Of a DNA stretch of 64,000 nucleotides, positions 1 through 8,428 are shown piece by piece. The notes under the pieces are model-generated. The model had not been told where the DNA came from. It was given only the letters and a program-made list of their open reading frames with translations, and did not search any database. Origin of the DNA: Kaistia defluvii. Its GTDB lineage: Bacteria; Pseudomonadota; Alphaproteobacteria; Rhizobiales; Kaistiaceae. Position 1 is the first letter of the stretch, and each line of letters starts with the position of its first letter. Both the position numbers and the translations under genes were made by a program. The stretch lies in contig NZ_JAPKNI010000004.1 of assembly GCF_026343955.1 (NCBI RefSeq), forward strand, positions 310,001 through 374,000, read 5' to 3'.

Positions 1-163
1 AGGCTACCGCCTCGGCTTCCAACTGCTTCTCCAGCGCGCGCGTCTTGTCCGAGACATTCGCGCCCTTGAAGCTCGACGCGGAAGTCTGGCAGGCGGCCGT
101 GCCGCCCGCGGCAACGAGCAGAAGCGCCGCCCGAAAAACCTGGCCATTCCAATAGATAGGCAC
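1..163 (-). CDS. small lipoprotein, partial (C-terminus beyond window)
   Basis: Only the N-terminal 54 codons are present. A GTG start is preferred because an AGAGGT ribosome-binding site lies about eight bases upstream and this frame gives a good lipoprotein signal: a hydrophobic run (ALLLVAAGG) followed by a lipobox-like GTAAC, predicting a lipidated Cys at residue 25. After the Cys comes a polar stretch that becomes charged and probably helical (DKTRALEKQLEAEA). It lies downstream of another small lipoprotein on the same strand. Function is not recognisable. An in-window ATG a few bases inside belongs to another frame with a poor, Arg-rich composition, so it was not used. Confidence 0.55.
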   Translation of the reverse strand, partial: MPIYWNGQVFRAALLLVAAGGTAACQTSASSFKGANVSDKTRALEKQLEAEAVA

Positions 164-212
164 GATTGCGACCTCTGGCTTTGAAGACAGGCTCGGCACA
201 GGAGGCCGGTGG

Positions 213-581
213 CTAGTAACAGGCGACGCTGAAGGGCGCCTGGCTCGCCATTGCCGCGCCGCTCACCGGCCCCATGGCGCGAGCCGCCAGGGCGCCGCCC
301 GGCCCGGCGAAGCTGACCGCCGCCATCGCGGCCGTGGTCGCCATGTGCGTCGCCTGAACCGCCCTTCCATGGGCCTGGATCTGATCGACGCAGGATCGCG
401 CGGAGGCATAGCCCCGGGCGCGTTCCCGATCCTCCGCCGTGCCGCCGGGGCGGCTGGCGGCAGCCTCGGCAGCGGCCTGCCGGGTGGTCAGATCGGCGCG
501 AACGGCATTCATCCGCGCATCGCTGGTGCAGCCGGCCGCGAACAGGCAAAGACCGGCGGTGAGAAGCCATGGCGCGCTCAT
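213..581 (-). CDS. small lipoprotein, unknown function
   Basis: This 122-residue protein starts with a type II signal peptide (MSAPWLLTAGLCLFAAGC), with lipidated Cys expected at residue 18. It then has an Ala/Arg-rich helical segment and an Ala/Gly/Met-rich hydrophobic segment near the C-terminus that could associate with a membrane. The frame stays open further upstream. The internal ATG was chosen because it gives the signal peptide and overlaps the stop of the upstream DoxX-like gene as ATGA (581..578), a usual sign of translational coupling. No family was recognised. An envelope role together with the DoxX-like protein is an inference from the operon only. Confidence 0.6.
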   Translation of the reverse strand: MSAPWLLTAGLCLFAAGCTSDARMNAVRADLTTRQAAAEAAASRPGGTAEDRERARGYASARSCVDQIQAHGRAVQATHMATTAAMAAVSFAGPGGALAARAMGPVSGAAMASQAPFSVACY

Positions 582-1051
582 GCCGCCGCCCCTTTCCGAG
601 TCGCCGATGCGTAGACTGCGACCAGCAGGCCCCCGACCACGGTGATGTGCTCCATGGCAACATGGAACTCCAGCGTCTTCAGGGGCTCTTCCATCGCCCA
701 GAAATCGTGGGCGATCGGAATCGTCAGGAGGGTGAAGACCGCCAGGGCTCCGGCGCCAAGCCATGTCCAGCGGTCGAGGATGACCAGCAGCGAGCCGCCG
801 AGTTGCACCGCCACGGTTGCCACGTAGAACAGCATTGCCGGTTCAAGACCGAAATGCCGCATTTCGGCAAGGCCGGCATCCATGTCCAGGAGCTTCGCGA
901 GGCCGCTCGCCCAGAACATGAAGGTGAGCAGCGCACGGGCGACATAGCCTGCCCAGGGCCTGCGGAGGATGGCGGCCGCAGTATCCAGCCAAGCCGTTGC
1001 CGACGCAGCCGGGCTCTCCGGGCCGGATTCATTCGATATTTCAAGGCTCAT
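578..1051 (-). CDS. DoxX-family inner-membrane protein
   Basis: This 157-residue protein has about four hydrophobic segments and the DoxX-like pattern near the first helix (FMFWASGLAKLLD), a loop with an MRHFGLE element, and a second helix pair. DoxX/DoxD-type proteins are small quinone- or redox-linked membrane proteins of varied function, so no specific substrate can be assigned. It is the first gene of a short minus-strand operon with two lipoproteins, overlapping the next gene by ATGA. It is divergent from the MarR regulator at 1423, which may control it through the inverted repeat in the shared upstream region. Confidence 0.75.
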   Translation of the reverse strand: MSLEISNESGPESPAASATAWLDTAAAILRRPWAGYVARALLTFMFWASGLAKLLDMDAGLAEMRHFGLEPAMLFYVATVAVQLGGSLLVILDRWTWLGAGALAVFTLLTIPIAHDFWAMEEPLKTLEFHVAMEHITVVGGLLVAVYASATRKGAAA

Positions 1052-1273
1052 CGTAGTCTCGCTTTGATCAGTTGCATGCCCTTGCCCCGGTCGGCCGCGG
1101 ACAAAGTCCGCCGGCGACGGATGCAGGTGCGTCCGAAGGAAAAAACCTGGTTATGTCTGGCTCCCGATTGCCCCGGGAGGTCGGGCGCCGATAGCGTCGC
1201 GCCGTATTGGCCCGCCTCGAAAGGGGCTGGCCTCGTCGAGCAATAGCGAACCCGATCGCGGCATCGAAGGGCC

Positions 1274-1299
1274 AATTAGCTACAATTCTTCGGCTAATT
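1274..1299. promoter_or_regulatory. candidate MarR operator in divergent intergenic region
   Basis: The 371-bp gap between the DoxX-like gene and the divergent MarR gene (1052-1422) holds no convincing gene. It does hold a 7-bp inverted repeat, AATTAGC (1274-1280) and GCTAATT (1293-1299), with a 12-base spacer, in an AT-rich patch of otherwise GC-rich DNA. MarR proteins bind such dyads between divergent genes. That this site is bound by the neighbouring regulator is an inference. Confidence 0.35.
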
Positions 1300-1422
1300 T
1301 CCCACCTCGATCGCCGAAGGCGGCAGGGTGTGACCTCGGTCGCAGCGAGGTGCGCCGGGGCGTGGCAATGCCTTATGGTTGAAACACAGAGTGGTCCTGT
1401 CCCGCGGTCGGAATCCAACCCC

Positions 1423-1923
1423 ATGAACAAGAGCGAGGTCGCGCGCCGCGACATCTCCAACGACGTCCTTGAGATCGAAGATCATGCCGAGGTGGCGCTC
1501 GATCCGGAGCAGCGGGCCCTGCTGGCCTCGGACGTCTCGTGGCTCGAATACCGGGCCGAATTCCGCCGGCAGATGATCCAGCAGGGCTTTCTGAAGCATC
1601 CGTGGCGGAGCATCTTCGAAGCCGACATGATCTTCACCCTGATCGGCCATAAATGGCTGCAGGGCGAGATCCTGACCGTCAAGCAGGTGGCAACCTACTT
1701 CGAAGCCTTCACCAGCGACGTCACGATTACCCGGCACATCGACGACATGGTCGCTTCCGGCACGCTGGTGCGCACGCCCGACCCCAAGGATCGCCGCCGC
1801 CTGCTGCTGATGCCGACGCAGCGGCTGTTCGAGATCGGCCGCATCTTCCTGCAGGCGCGCAAGGAAATCGCCCGCCGGCATGGCTACGTCTATGACCCGG
1901 CTCGCGCCAGCGCCGGCGAATAG
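1423..1923 (+). CDS. MarR-family winged-helix regulator
   Basis: This 166-residue protein carries a winged helix at about residues 65-135. A recognition-helix region (TSDVTITRHIDDMVASG) is followed by a wing with the typical DPKDRRRLLLMPT pattern (D-x-R/D-R). The N-terminal 50 residues are acidic and may form the dimer arm. The open frame extends upstream for 72 codons, but the ATG at 1423 gives the usual MarR length. It is divergent to the doxX-lipoprotein operon, a common arrangement for a local repressor. The ligand is unknown. Confidence 0.75.
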   Translation: MNKSEVARRDISNDVLEIEDHAEVALDPEQRALLASDVSWLEYRAEFRRQMIQQGFLKHPWRSIFEADMIFTLIGHKWLQGEILTVKQVATYFEAFTSDVTITRHIDDMVASGTLVRTPDPKDRRRLLLMPTQRLFEIGRIFLQARKEIARRHGYVYDPARASAGE

Positions 1924-2005
1924 CCCTCAAATTGCAATCGATCGGCTTTGATCGTGCCGATCCGCATCCCTAGGCATGGCTGTCACCAGCAACAGGAAAG
2001 CGTTC

Positions 2006-3091
2006 ATGCTGAAGCGTCTGATCGCCATGTCATCCCTTCTCGCCGCGATCGTTCCGGTCCCGGCGGCGTTCGCCGATGGCGCGGCCTGTTCCTGCCGCCA
2101 TCTCGAGAGCATCCAGCAGGAGCTCAGGAACGCGGAAGCCCTGCTCAAGATCCAGCAGAAGATCCGCGACCAGCTCGAGACAATCGAAGCGCCTCTGATC
2201 GAGGCCAAGAAGACGCCGACCCATCCCGATTCCGACGTCAACATCTACGATCGCTCGATCCGGGAACGCACGCGGATCCTGGCCGGGTTCACCCTCCCCC
2301 ACCCGCAGGTCAAGGGCTACACCGGCCCGAGCAACGTCAAGATGCCGTTTGGAACCTGCGAACAGTCGGCCTCGGATCTCGAAGCGCTGAAATCGGGCTC
2401 CCAGTGCAAGGAACTGGCGGATATCAACCTCGCGCATGAAAACGCGCACGGGGCCGAATGCCGGGCGGCGGGCGCCAGCGAATACTGGAAGCGCCTGCCG
2501 AGCAAGATGGCCGCCGAGGAGGTCGTGCGCTACACCGAGCAGGTCGCCGCCCTGCGCACGCTGCTCAAGAAGGTGCTCGACGAGGGCGAAATGACGGTGG
2601 AAGCGCGGCTGGAGCCCCGGATCCAGGGGCCGCAGTTCGACGTCACCTATCTCTACCAGACCGGCCCGATCGAGCTGAAAGGCAAGAGCTCGCCCGGCTC
2701 CGATCAATGGACGCTAGACGGCAAGGGCGTGCAGGTCGGCCGGATCGGCAAGATGCGCCTGGCCGGCATGACCTGCACGTCCTCCGGCCAGCTCAATACC
2801 GAGGTCAACCTCACCCTGGAGACGGACGGCCTGACCATGGCGCTGAAGGGCAAGACGACCAGCGCGCCGGGCGATGTAAAGGTCCAATGCCGCGGCGGCC
2901 ACGGCATGTCGATGCGGCCGCAGGGCGAACTAAGCGGCGGCTCCTATTTCGCGGACCAGGAAGTGCGGACGGAAGCAACGATGTCCCGCGACGTCAAAAG
3001 CATGGATTTCGCGAAGGTCCTGGCCAAGGGCGGCCTGTCCGCGAGCGGCACGGAGACGATCAAGGTGAAGCTGATCTGCCCGGGCGACTGA
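2006..3091 (+). CDS. secreted protein with HExxH motif, unknown function
   Basis: This 361-residue protein has a Sec signal peptide (MLKRLIAMSSLLAAIVPVPAAFA), predicted to be cut before DGAACSC. The ATG at 2006 was preferred over 1976 because AGGAAAG lies just upstream and the signal then starts cleanly. Residues 20-75 look helical or coiled coil (ESIQQELRNAEALLKIQQK). Residues 144-148 read HENAH, fitting the HExxH zinc-metalloprotease pattern, within an AHENAHGAEC context. The C-terminal half is beta-rich with several Cys. No named protease family was recognised, so activity is unproven. It stands alone and ends before a strong terminator. Confidence 0.6.
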   Translation: MLKRLIAMSSLLAAIVPVPAAFADGAACSCRHLESIQQELRNAEALLKIQQKIRDQLETIEAPLIEAKKTPTHPDSDVNIYDRSIRERTRILAGFTLPHPQVKGYTGPSNVKMPFGTCEQSASDLEALKSGSQCKELADINLAHENAHGAECRAAGASEYWKRLPSKMAAEEVVRYTEQVAALRTLLKKVLDEGEMTVEARLEPRIQGPQFDVTYLYQTGPIELKGKSSPGSDQWTLDGKGVQVGRIGKMRLAGMTCTSSGQLNTEVNLTLETDGLTMALKGKTTSAPGDVKVQCRGGHGMSMRPQGELSGGSYFADQEVRTEATMSRDVKSMDFAKVLAKGGLSASGTETIKVKLICPGD

Positions 3092-3131
3092 TGCAACAAC
3101 AGGGCTACAGCCAACTCAACCCTCCAAAACG

Positions 3132-3161
3132 AAAGAACCCGCCGGTTAGGGCGGGTTCTTT
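3132..3161 (+). terminator. intrinsic terminator after the HExxH secreted protein gene
   Basis: A perfect 12-bp stem (AAAGAACCCGCC / GGCGGGTTCTTT) with a six-base loop lies 40 bases after the stop codon. The 5' arm begins with A residues and the 3' arm ends in TTCTTT, the usual form of a rho-independent terminator that can act in both directions. Confidence 0.8.
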
Positions 3162-3312
3162 GTAGGCTGGTTGCGGGGACGGGCAAACATCACAACTTGC
3201 TCTTCGAAGCAGGCGCATAACCTGTAATTTCTGCCCGCGCAACGCGTAGTTGCTGCCTTATCCGCAGTTTTCGAAGGTCAATTCAATACGTCTCAAAACG
3301 CGTCGATTACGC

Positions 3313-4308
3313 TCAAAATTCGTATACAGCCTCATCAAAATCAACCCGAGCGAGAATAAGGTAAGCGAAATATCCAACATAGCAGCAGATGAAGACTGCG
3401 CCTTCTGCCCTTGAAATCCTCTTGCCGCTGAGAAAGGCCGGAACACAAAGCAGCGTAGCCGCAACCATGACGGGGATATCGATGCGGATCAGCGTATCTT
3501 CCACACCGATTGGATCGCCTGGAACCAACATGGTCAGTCCCAGAATGACGGCGATGTTGTAGACGCCGCTCCCGAGAAGGTTGCCGACGGCGATGTCGCG
3601 TTCGTTGCGCATCGTCGAGACGATCGTTGTCACGAGTTCGGGGCTCGACGTGCCGATAGCCACGATGGTGAGGCCGATCAGAGCCTCGGAGACCTCCAGT
3701 CTTAGGGCAAGGTCAGTCGATCCCCAGACAAGCCAGTCGGCACCAGCCACGATGATTGCGATCCCGACAAGCATAGCGGCAGCATGGATCCATCCCGTGC
3801 GCTGAGCGTCCCGCATCCGGCGAGGCAAGGCTGGCAACTCTTTCTCGGCTGGCGAGCTTCTCTTTCGTGCGCTGTGGACGACCAGGATCGTGTAGCCGAC
3901 CCCGCCAAGCAGAAACATGATGCCCTCGGCCCGCGACAGGGAGCCGTCTGCAGCAAAAGCCCAGAACGCCAGGGTGGCAACCACCATTGCAGGAAGCTCA
4001 AGCCGGAGCGAGGCGGGCTCCAGAACCACGGGCTTGAGGAGCGCGCACAGGCCAAGGATAAACAGCAGGTTGAAGGTGTTCGTGCCGGCGATATTGCCGA
4101 CCACCAGTCCTCCCTCTCCGGATAGCGCAGCGTCAATGCCGACGGCAAGCTCCGGGGTGCTTGTTCCGATCGCGACGACTGTCAGTCCGATGATCAGCGG
4201 CGAAATGCCAAGCTGGCGCGCGAGAGTCGAACCGCCGCGCACCAGCATTTCGGCTCCGCCGACGAGAGCCAGCAGGCCAAGCGCAGACCAGATAATTGCG
4301 GCCGTCAT
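3313..4308 (-). CDS. Ca2+/cation antiporter (CaCA family, YrbG-like)
   Basis: This 331-residue membrane protein has two inverted halves, each with the alpha-repeat signature of Na+/Ca2+ exchangers: GTSTPELAVG with GNIAGTNTFN in the first half and GTSSPELVTT with GNLLGSGVYN in the second. Length and ten-helix layout match bacterial YrbG/CaCA exchangers, which export Ca2+ in exchange for Na+ or H+. It is the last gene of the minus-strand run that begins with nqrA, 67 bases after the nitroreductase gene. A Na+-driven exchanger behind a Na+-pumping Nqr makes sense physiologically (inference). Confidence 0.85.
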   Translation of the reverse strand: MTAAIIWSALGLLALVGGAEMLVRGGSTLARQLGISPLIIGLTVVAIGTSTPELAVGIDAALSGEGGLVVGNIAGTNTFNLLFILGLCALLKPVVLEPASLRLELPAMVVATLAFWAFAADGSLSRAEGIMFLLGGVGYTILVVHSARKRSSPAEKELPALPRRMRDAQRTGWIHAAAMLVGIAIIVAGADWLVWGSTDLALRLEVSEALIGLTIVAIGTSSPELVTTIVSTMRNERDIAVGNLLGSGVYNIAVILGLTMLVPGDPIGVEDTLIRIDIPVMVAATLLCVPAFLSGKRISRAEGAVFICCYVGYFAYLILARVDFDEAVYEF

Positions 4309-4375
4309 GGCTTATGCCTTGGCGCAATCACCGATGACCGGCTTTGCCCGCGCCGGTCTGCGACCACCTCCCGGA

Positions 4376-5038
4376 TCAGCCGATCGCACCCACAGGCTGG
4401 ATGTATGTCACGGTGAGATGATCCGGGAACTTCAGCGCCGTTTTGACGGCTTCGCGGTCCACTGTGCCCAGAAGGCAGGTGCCCAGCCCCTCGGCTGCGC
4501 AGAAGAGATAGACATTCTGCGCCATGATGGCCGAATTGACGCGTGCGGCGATGGCCAGCTCCTCCGGCGCGGACGTAGCAATATCGCCGGCAGCGGTCGC
4601 CAGTTTCTGGCCGTCCGACACGTAGATCAGCACCACGGGCGCGCGGCGCACGAAAGCCGTCGGACTGACATCCGCACGGATATCCGCATCGGACACTTTT
4701 TCGAGTGTATTGGCAGCAGAATTGTAGAGGCTGACGCCATCCTCGAGGGCGACATAGATGTCGACGTCCTTCGAGCCGTGCCAGGCGGGTGCTGTGGTCT
4801 TGCCTTCGTCCGGGCGGTTCACGCCATTGGCTGCCCACAAGACTTCCAGCACTGTTTCGCGGGGAACGTCGGCACGCCCGAAGCGCTTTGTCGAGCGGCG
4901 CTGCTTAAGAGCCTCCTGCACCGAGACACTGGCGGCACCGCCTGCGGGCGTCTGTGCGTTGGCCGCACCGACGATGCCAGCGGATGCGGCGGCACTGGTT
5001 CCGGCGAGAAAAAGCCTTCTCGAAAGCTGTTGTGTCAT
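4376..5038 (-). CDS. exported nitroreductase-family flavoprotein
   Basis: This 220-residue protein begins MTQQLSRRLFLAGTSAAASA, a twin-arginine signal (SRRLFLAG) followed by an Ala-rich core, predicting a folded, cofactor-loaded periplasmic protein. The mature part has the nitroreductase opening QRRSTKRF, the FMN-binding pattern of the family, and a SagB-like C-terminal half (NVYLFCAAEGLGTCLLG). The longer open frame upstream is discarded because this ATG has an AAAGGA site and gives the Tat signal. It lies between the CBS protein and the CaCA exchanger in the nqr operon, suggesting a periplasmic redox role, but the substrate is unknown. Confidence 0.75.
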   Translation of the reverse strand: MTQQLSRRLFLAGTSAAASAGIVGAANAQTPAGGAASVSVQEALKQRRSTKRFGRADVPRETVLEVLWAANGVNRPDEGKTTAPAWHGSKDVDIYVALEDGVSLYNSAANTLEKVSDADIRADVSPTAFVRRAPVVLIYVSDGQKLATAAGDIATSAPEELAIAARVNSAIMAQNVYLFCAAEGLGTCLLGTVDREAVKTALKFPDHLTVTYIQPVGAIG

Positions 5039-5072
5039 GATCTGTCCTTTCCTTTTTGTGAAGAGTGTCAGC

Positions 5073-5468
5073 TCATGTCCATTGCCGCGAAAGGGCATTG
5101 AGGACGTCGGTACGGCTGATCTGGCCAACAAGGCGGCCATGGCGAACAACGGGGAACCGTCTGAACGAGCTTGCAACGAAACGCTCGCAGGCTTCGACGA
5201 TATCGATGCGCGCATCGAGCGTTTCGAGCTCGGTACTCATATAGTCGGCGACGCTGCCGCCCCATTGTTTGTAATAGGAGGCGTTGAGCGCGGCCTTCAG
5301 GCAATCGCGCTTCGACAGGACGCCGACGAGATCGCCCGCGTCGTCGATCACGCATGCGCCCGACACTTCGTTCTGCATCAGGACGGAGACGGCGCGCACG
5401 ATTTCCATGTCCGGAGTCAGCGTGATCAGGTCGGTGCGCATATGATCGGCAACCGTGTCGAGCTTCAT
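5073..5468 (-). CDS. CBS-domain pair protein
   Basis: This 131-residue protein consists almost wholly of two CBS motifs: the first around residues 10-60 (DHMRTDLITLTPDMEI, VIDDAGDLVGVLSKRD), the second around 75-130 (DYMSTELETLDARIDI, VVRHGRLVGQISRTDVL). Such pairs bind adenine nucleotides and act as energy sensors. The ATG overlaps the nqrM stop as ATGA (5468..5465), so it is translationally coupled to the Nqr maturation gene. A role as an ATP/AMP-responsive regulator of the sodium pump or its neighbours is a guess from position. A second CBS protein (27495) occurs in the stress block. Confidence 0.8.
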   Translation of the reverse strand: MKLDTVADHMRTDLITLTPDMEIVRAVSVLMQNEVSGACVIDDAGDLVGVLSKRDCLKAALNASYYKQWGGSVADYMSTELETLDARIDIVEACERFVASSFRRFPVVRHGRLVGQISRTDVLNALSRQWT

Positions 5469-5626
5469 CGTTTCGCTCCTCCGGGTCTTTCGCACGCTTG
5501 GCACTTGCCGCCGCAGGCCGCGCCACCGCACGATCCTTTCAGTGGCGCGCGGCCGGCAAGAAGGCCGGCGGACAGCGCCAGCATGGCGACCCCGGTCAGA
5601 AGAATGGCGGCGATAACCGTCTGCAT
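5465..5626 (-). CDS. nqrM: Na+-NQR maturation protein NqrM
   Basis: This 53-residue gene is easily missed. It encodes an N-terminal membrane helix (VIAAILLTGVAMLALSAGLL) followed by a Cys-rich tail with GSCGGAACGGKCQAC, the NqrM/DUF539 pattern. NqrM is known to be needed for assembly of the Na+-NQR iron centre held between NqrD and NqrE. It sits directly after apbE, as in many nqr operons, three bases from the apbE stop, and overlaps the CBS gene by ATGA. Its presence supports a functional NqrD/E metal centre. Confidence 0.9.
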   Translation of the reverse strand: MQTVIAAILLTGVAMLALSAGLLAGRAPLKGSCGGAACGGKCQACERPGGAKR

Positions 5627-5629
5627 GTC

Positions 5630-6604
5630 TCATGCCCTCCCGTGATCGACGAAGAGCCTGTTGGCTCTGACTTCGAGGCCGTCCGGGTTTCGCAGCAGAT
5701 AAAGCACGGGCAGACGATTGGCGGTGGCGAAGGCAAGGCCGCGTTCGGACCCCATCACCAGAAGCGCTGTCGCAAATGCATCGGCCTCCAGCGCCGTCGG
5801 GGCCAGGACGGAAACCGAGGCAACGCTGTTGTGAACCGGCTCGCGGGTGGCGGGGTCGATCGTATGACTGTAGCGGCGGCCGGCAATCTCATAGGCGTTG
5901 ATGGCGTCACCCGAGGTGGCCATCGCCATGTCTGTCAAGGGAAGTGCCGTATGGATGCCCGTGCGTAGCGGATCTGCAATGCCCACGCGCCAGGGAGCGC
6001 CGTCAGGTCTCCGGCCGCGGGCAGAGACTTCACCTCCCACCTCGATCAGGAAACCAAGCACGCCCTGCGCAGCCAGGTGTTCTGCAAGCCGGTCCACGGC
6101 GTAGCCCTTGGCAATGCCGCACAGATCGAGCGACAGTTCCGGCTCCGCCTTGGATAGGCCTTCGGCGCCGAGGGCAAAAGCGATATGAGGACCGGATTGC
6201 CCCGATGCGATCGGCCCGAAACCGTAACGATGGACATCTGGCCCGACGCCCGGATCGAACGCGCCATCGGTCAACCGCGCGATCTCCAGGGCTTTGCCAG
6301 CGACGGTTCTAAATGGAACGGAGACTGCGAACGGTGCAGTGCTCGAGCGATGGTTGAATTGAGAAAGCTCAGAATCGGCGCGAAACGGGCTCATCGACTG
6401 ATCGATCCCCGCCAGTATTTTTCGCAGGTCCGCACCAAGCCCACCGGCATCGGCGTCAGCGGGTACGGTGACCTGCCAGCTCGTGCCGAAGGCGCGACCG
6501 GAGATGCGCACCAAATCGCCAGCATCGGCCCACGCGAATGACGCCATGGACATCAGTCCAGCCAGGCCACCCAGTCCAAGCAAAATGTCGCGCCGAGTCT
6601 TCAT
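5630..6604 (-). CDS. apbE: FAD:protein FMN transferase ApbE
   Basis: This 324-residue protein has an N-terminal export signal with paired Arg (KTRRDILLGLGGLAG), then the ApbE fold: GTSWQVT near the start of the mature chain, the metal/FAD region LDLCGIAKGYAVDR, GGEVSARGRRPDG, and the C-terminal THTIDP-like element YSHTIDPATREP. ApbE attaches FMN through a phosphodiester bond to Thr in NqrC and NqrB. Start codon: the ATG after AGGAGCATGA-type spacing gives the signal; the longer frame is not needed. It is sited between nqrF and nqrM. NqrB of this operon lacks the usual target Thr, so NqrC may be its only local substrate. Confidence 0.9.
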   Translation of the reverse strand: MKTRRDILLGLGGLAGLMSMASFAWADAGDLVRISGRAFGTSWQVTVPADADAGGLGADLRKILAGIDQSMSPFRADSELSQFNHRSSTAPFAVSVPFRTVAGKALEIARLTDGAFDPGVGPDVHRYGFGPIASGQSGPHIAFALGAEGLSKAEPELSLDLCGIAKGYAVDRLAEHLAAQGVLGFLIEVGGEVSARGRRPDGAPWRVGIADPLRTGIHTALPLTDMAMATSGDAINAYEIAGRRYSHTIDPATREPVHNSVASVSVLAPTALEADAFATALLVMGSERGLAFATANRLPVLYLLRNPDGLEVRANRLFVDHGRA

Positions 6605-6608
6605 GCTC

Positions 6609-7829
6609 CTAGATCCCGAAATCGTCATTGAAGATGCTTTCGCGTTCGACGCCGCATTCATCGAGCATCGCGTAGACGGCTTCGATCATCAGTGGCGGTC
6701 CGCACAGGTAATATTCGCAGTCCTCCGGCGCCGAGTGATCCTTGAGATAGGCCTTGAAGACGACGTCGTGGACGAAGCCCGTCTCGCCTTCCCAGGCGTC
6801 GTTACGGGCAGGCTCCGATAGAGCCGGCACCCAGCGGAAATTCTGGTAGCGTCGCGCAAGCTCATCGAATTCTTCGGCGTAGAACAGTTCACCCCGGCTG
6901 CGCGCGCCATACCAGAAGCTGATCTTGCGCCGGCTTCCCTGCCGTTCAAGCATGTCCGTTATGATGGCACGTAAGGGGGCCATACCGACGCCGCCGCCGA
7001 TGAAGACCATTTCGCGCTCGCTGTCCTGAGCCCCGAAGTGACCGTAAGGACCGGCAACTTCGACGGCGTCGCCTTCGCGCAGCCCGAACAGCCACGACGA
7101 AACGATGCCGGGAGACGCCTGCGGTTTGGCAGGCGGCGGCGTGGCCAGACGGATGTTGAGAACGATCAGGCCAGCATCACGGGGCCGGCTGGCGACAGAA
7201 TAGGCGCGAGAGACCGACTGGGAGCTCTGTGACGAGAGCTTGTCTATGCCGAGCTTCTTCCATTCGGCGGCGTGCTGCGGCTCCAGCGCGATGTCGGAAA
7301 AGTCGAGGCGGTAGGCAGGTGCCGTGACCTGAACGAAATTGCCCGCGCGAAAGTCGAATTGCGCACCCTCCGGCAGGGCGAGCACGATTTCCTTGATCAG
7401 CGGTGTGACGCTGCGCGATGACGCCACGCGGCATTGCATCGTGGTGATGCCGAGGACCTCGTCCGGCACGGTGACAGCGACATCGTTTCGCACGACGATC
7501 TGGCAGGCGAGGCGCGTTCCCGCCCGAACGTCGGCAGGCGAAAGTCGAGCGCGCTCCGTCGGCAGCGGGTCGCCTGTTCCCGAAACCCCGCTCACCCGGC
7601 ACAAGCCGCAAGTTCCGGCGCCCGCGCAACCCGAGGGTACGGCGACGCCGTTGGCGTTAAGGATGTCGAGCAGTTTGAAGTTAGCCAAAGCCGCGATCTC
7701 GCGCTTACCATTGACGGTGACCGCGACAGGCCGTGACGGCAGCAGATAGTCCCGGACCGTATGGACAAGAGCTGCAAGTACGACGAGCAGCACGGAAATG
7801 AAGCCGATGCCGAGCAGGATCTCCGTCAT
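6609..7829 (-). CDS. nqrF: Na+-translocating NADH:quinone reductase subunit F
   Basis: This 406-residue NADH-oxidising subunit has an N-terminal membrane anchor ([19 protein letters not shown]). A plant-type 2Fe-2S ferredoxin domain follows (residues about 35-130), with the Cys cluster [10 protein letters not shown] and a distant Cys in TRLACQI. The FAD- and NADH-binding ferredoxin-reductase part has [17 protein letters not shown] and [11 protein letters not shown], and ends [13 protein letters not shown]. Length matches standard NqrF (about 407). Its ATG overlaps the nqrE stop by four bases. It starts electron flow from cytoplasmic NADH into the Nqr complex. Confidence 0.95.
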   Translation of the reverse strand: MTEILLGIGFISVLLVVLAALVHTVRDYLLPSRPVAVTVNGKREIAALANFKLLDILNANGVAVPSGCAGAGTCGLCRVSGVSGTGDPLPTERARLSPADVRAGTRLACQIVVRNDVAVTVPDEVLGITTMQCRVASSRSVTPLIKEIVLALPEGAQFDFRAGNFVQVTAPAYRLDFSDIALEPQHAAEWKKLGIDKLSSQSSQSVSRAYSVASRPRDAGLIVLNIRLATPPPAKPQASPGIVSSWLFGLREGDAVEVAGPYGHFGAQDSEREMVFIGGGVGMAPLRAIITDMLERQGSRRKISFWYGARSRGELFYAEEFDELARRYQNFRWVPALSEPARNDAWEGETGFVHDVVFKAYLKDHSAPEDCEYYLCGPPLMIEAVYAMLDECGVERESIFNDDFGI

Positions 7830-8428
7830 AGCACGCGCACTCCCACGAAAGCGGAGAACGCCATCGACAGAAGGCCCGTGACGATGAAGGCGATGCCGAG
7901 GCCCTGCAAGCCTTCGGGAACGTTGGCGTAGCGCAATCGCTCGCGGACCGCCGCCAGCGTGACGATCGCAAGCGCCCAGCCGATGCCTGTGCCGACGCCG
8001 TAGACCGTGCTTTCGGCAAGGTCATATTGCCGCTCGACCATGAACAGGCTGCCGCCGATGATGGCGCAGTTGATGGCGAGAAGCGGTAGGTAGATGCCAA
8101 GCGCGCTATAAAGAGCGGGCACGTAGCGATCGAGCAGCATTTCGATGATCTGCACCATCGCCGCGACGATGCCGATGAAGGTGATGAGCCGCATGAAGCC
8201 GAGATCGACATCCGGCAGGCCGGCCCAGCCGAGTGCACCTGCGCTGAGAACATGGGCATGCAGCAGATAGTTCAAGGGGACGCTGATCGACTGCACCACG
8301 ATCAGCGCCACGCCCACGCCGAATGCCGTTTCCACGCGCTTGGAGACGGCGAGGAAGGTGCACATGCCGAGGAAGAAGGACAGCGCCAGATTCTCTTCGA
8401 AAATGGAGCGCTGGAACAGTTCGATCAT
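7826..8428 (-). CDS. nqrE: Na+-NQR subunit E
   Basis: This 200-residue, six-helix subunit has the two conserved half-membrane Cys positions that with NqrD hold an iron centre: [11 protein letters not shown] in helix 1 and [11 protein letters not shown] in helix 4. The N-terminus [21 protein letters not shown] is typical of NqrE. It overlaps nqrD and nqrF by ATGA, so stoichiometric coupling is expected. Length is normal for the family. Confidence 0.95.
   Translation of the reverse strand: MIELFQRSIFEENLALSFFLGMCTFLAVSKRVETAFGVGVALIVVQSISVPLNYLLHAHVLSAGALGWAGLPDVDLGFMRLITFIGIVAAMVQIIEMLLDRYVPALYSALGIYLPLLAINCAIIGGSLFMVERQYDLAESTVYGVGTGIGWALAIVTLAAVRERLRYANVPEGLQGLGIAFIVTGLLSMAFSAFVGVRVL

Noticed and set aside
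4-663. Long minus-strand open frame of 219 codons across the lipoprotein genes
   Set aside because: Arg/Gly-rich shadow frame with no motif; the two lipoprotein frames with proper signal peptides and start sites explain the region better.
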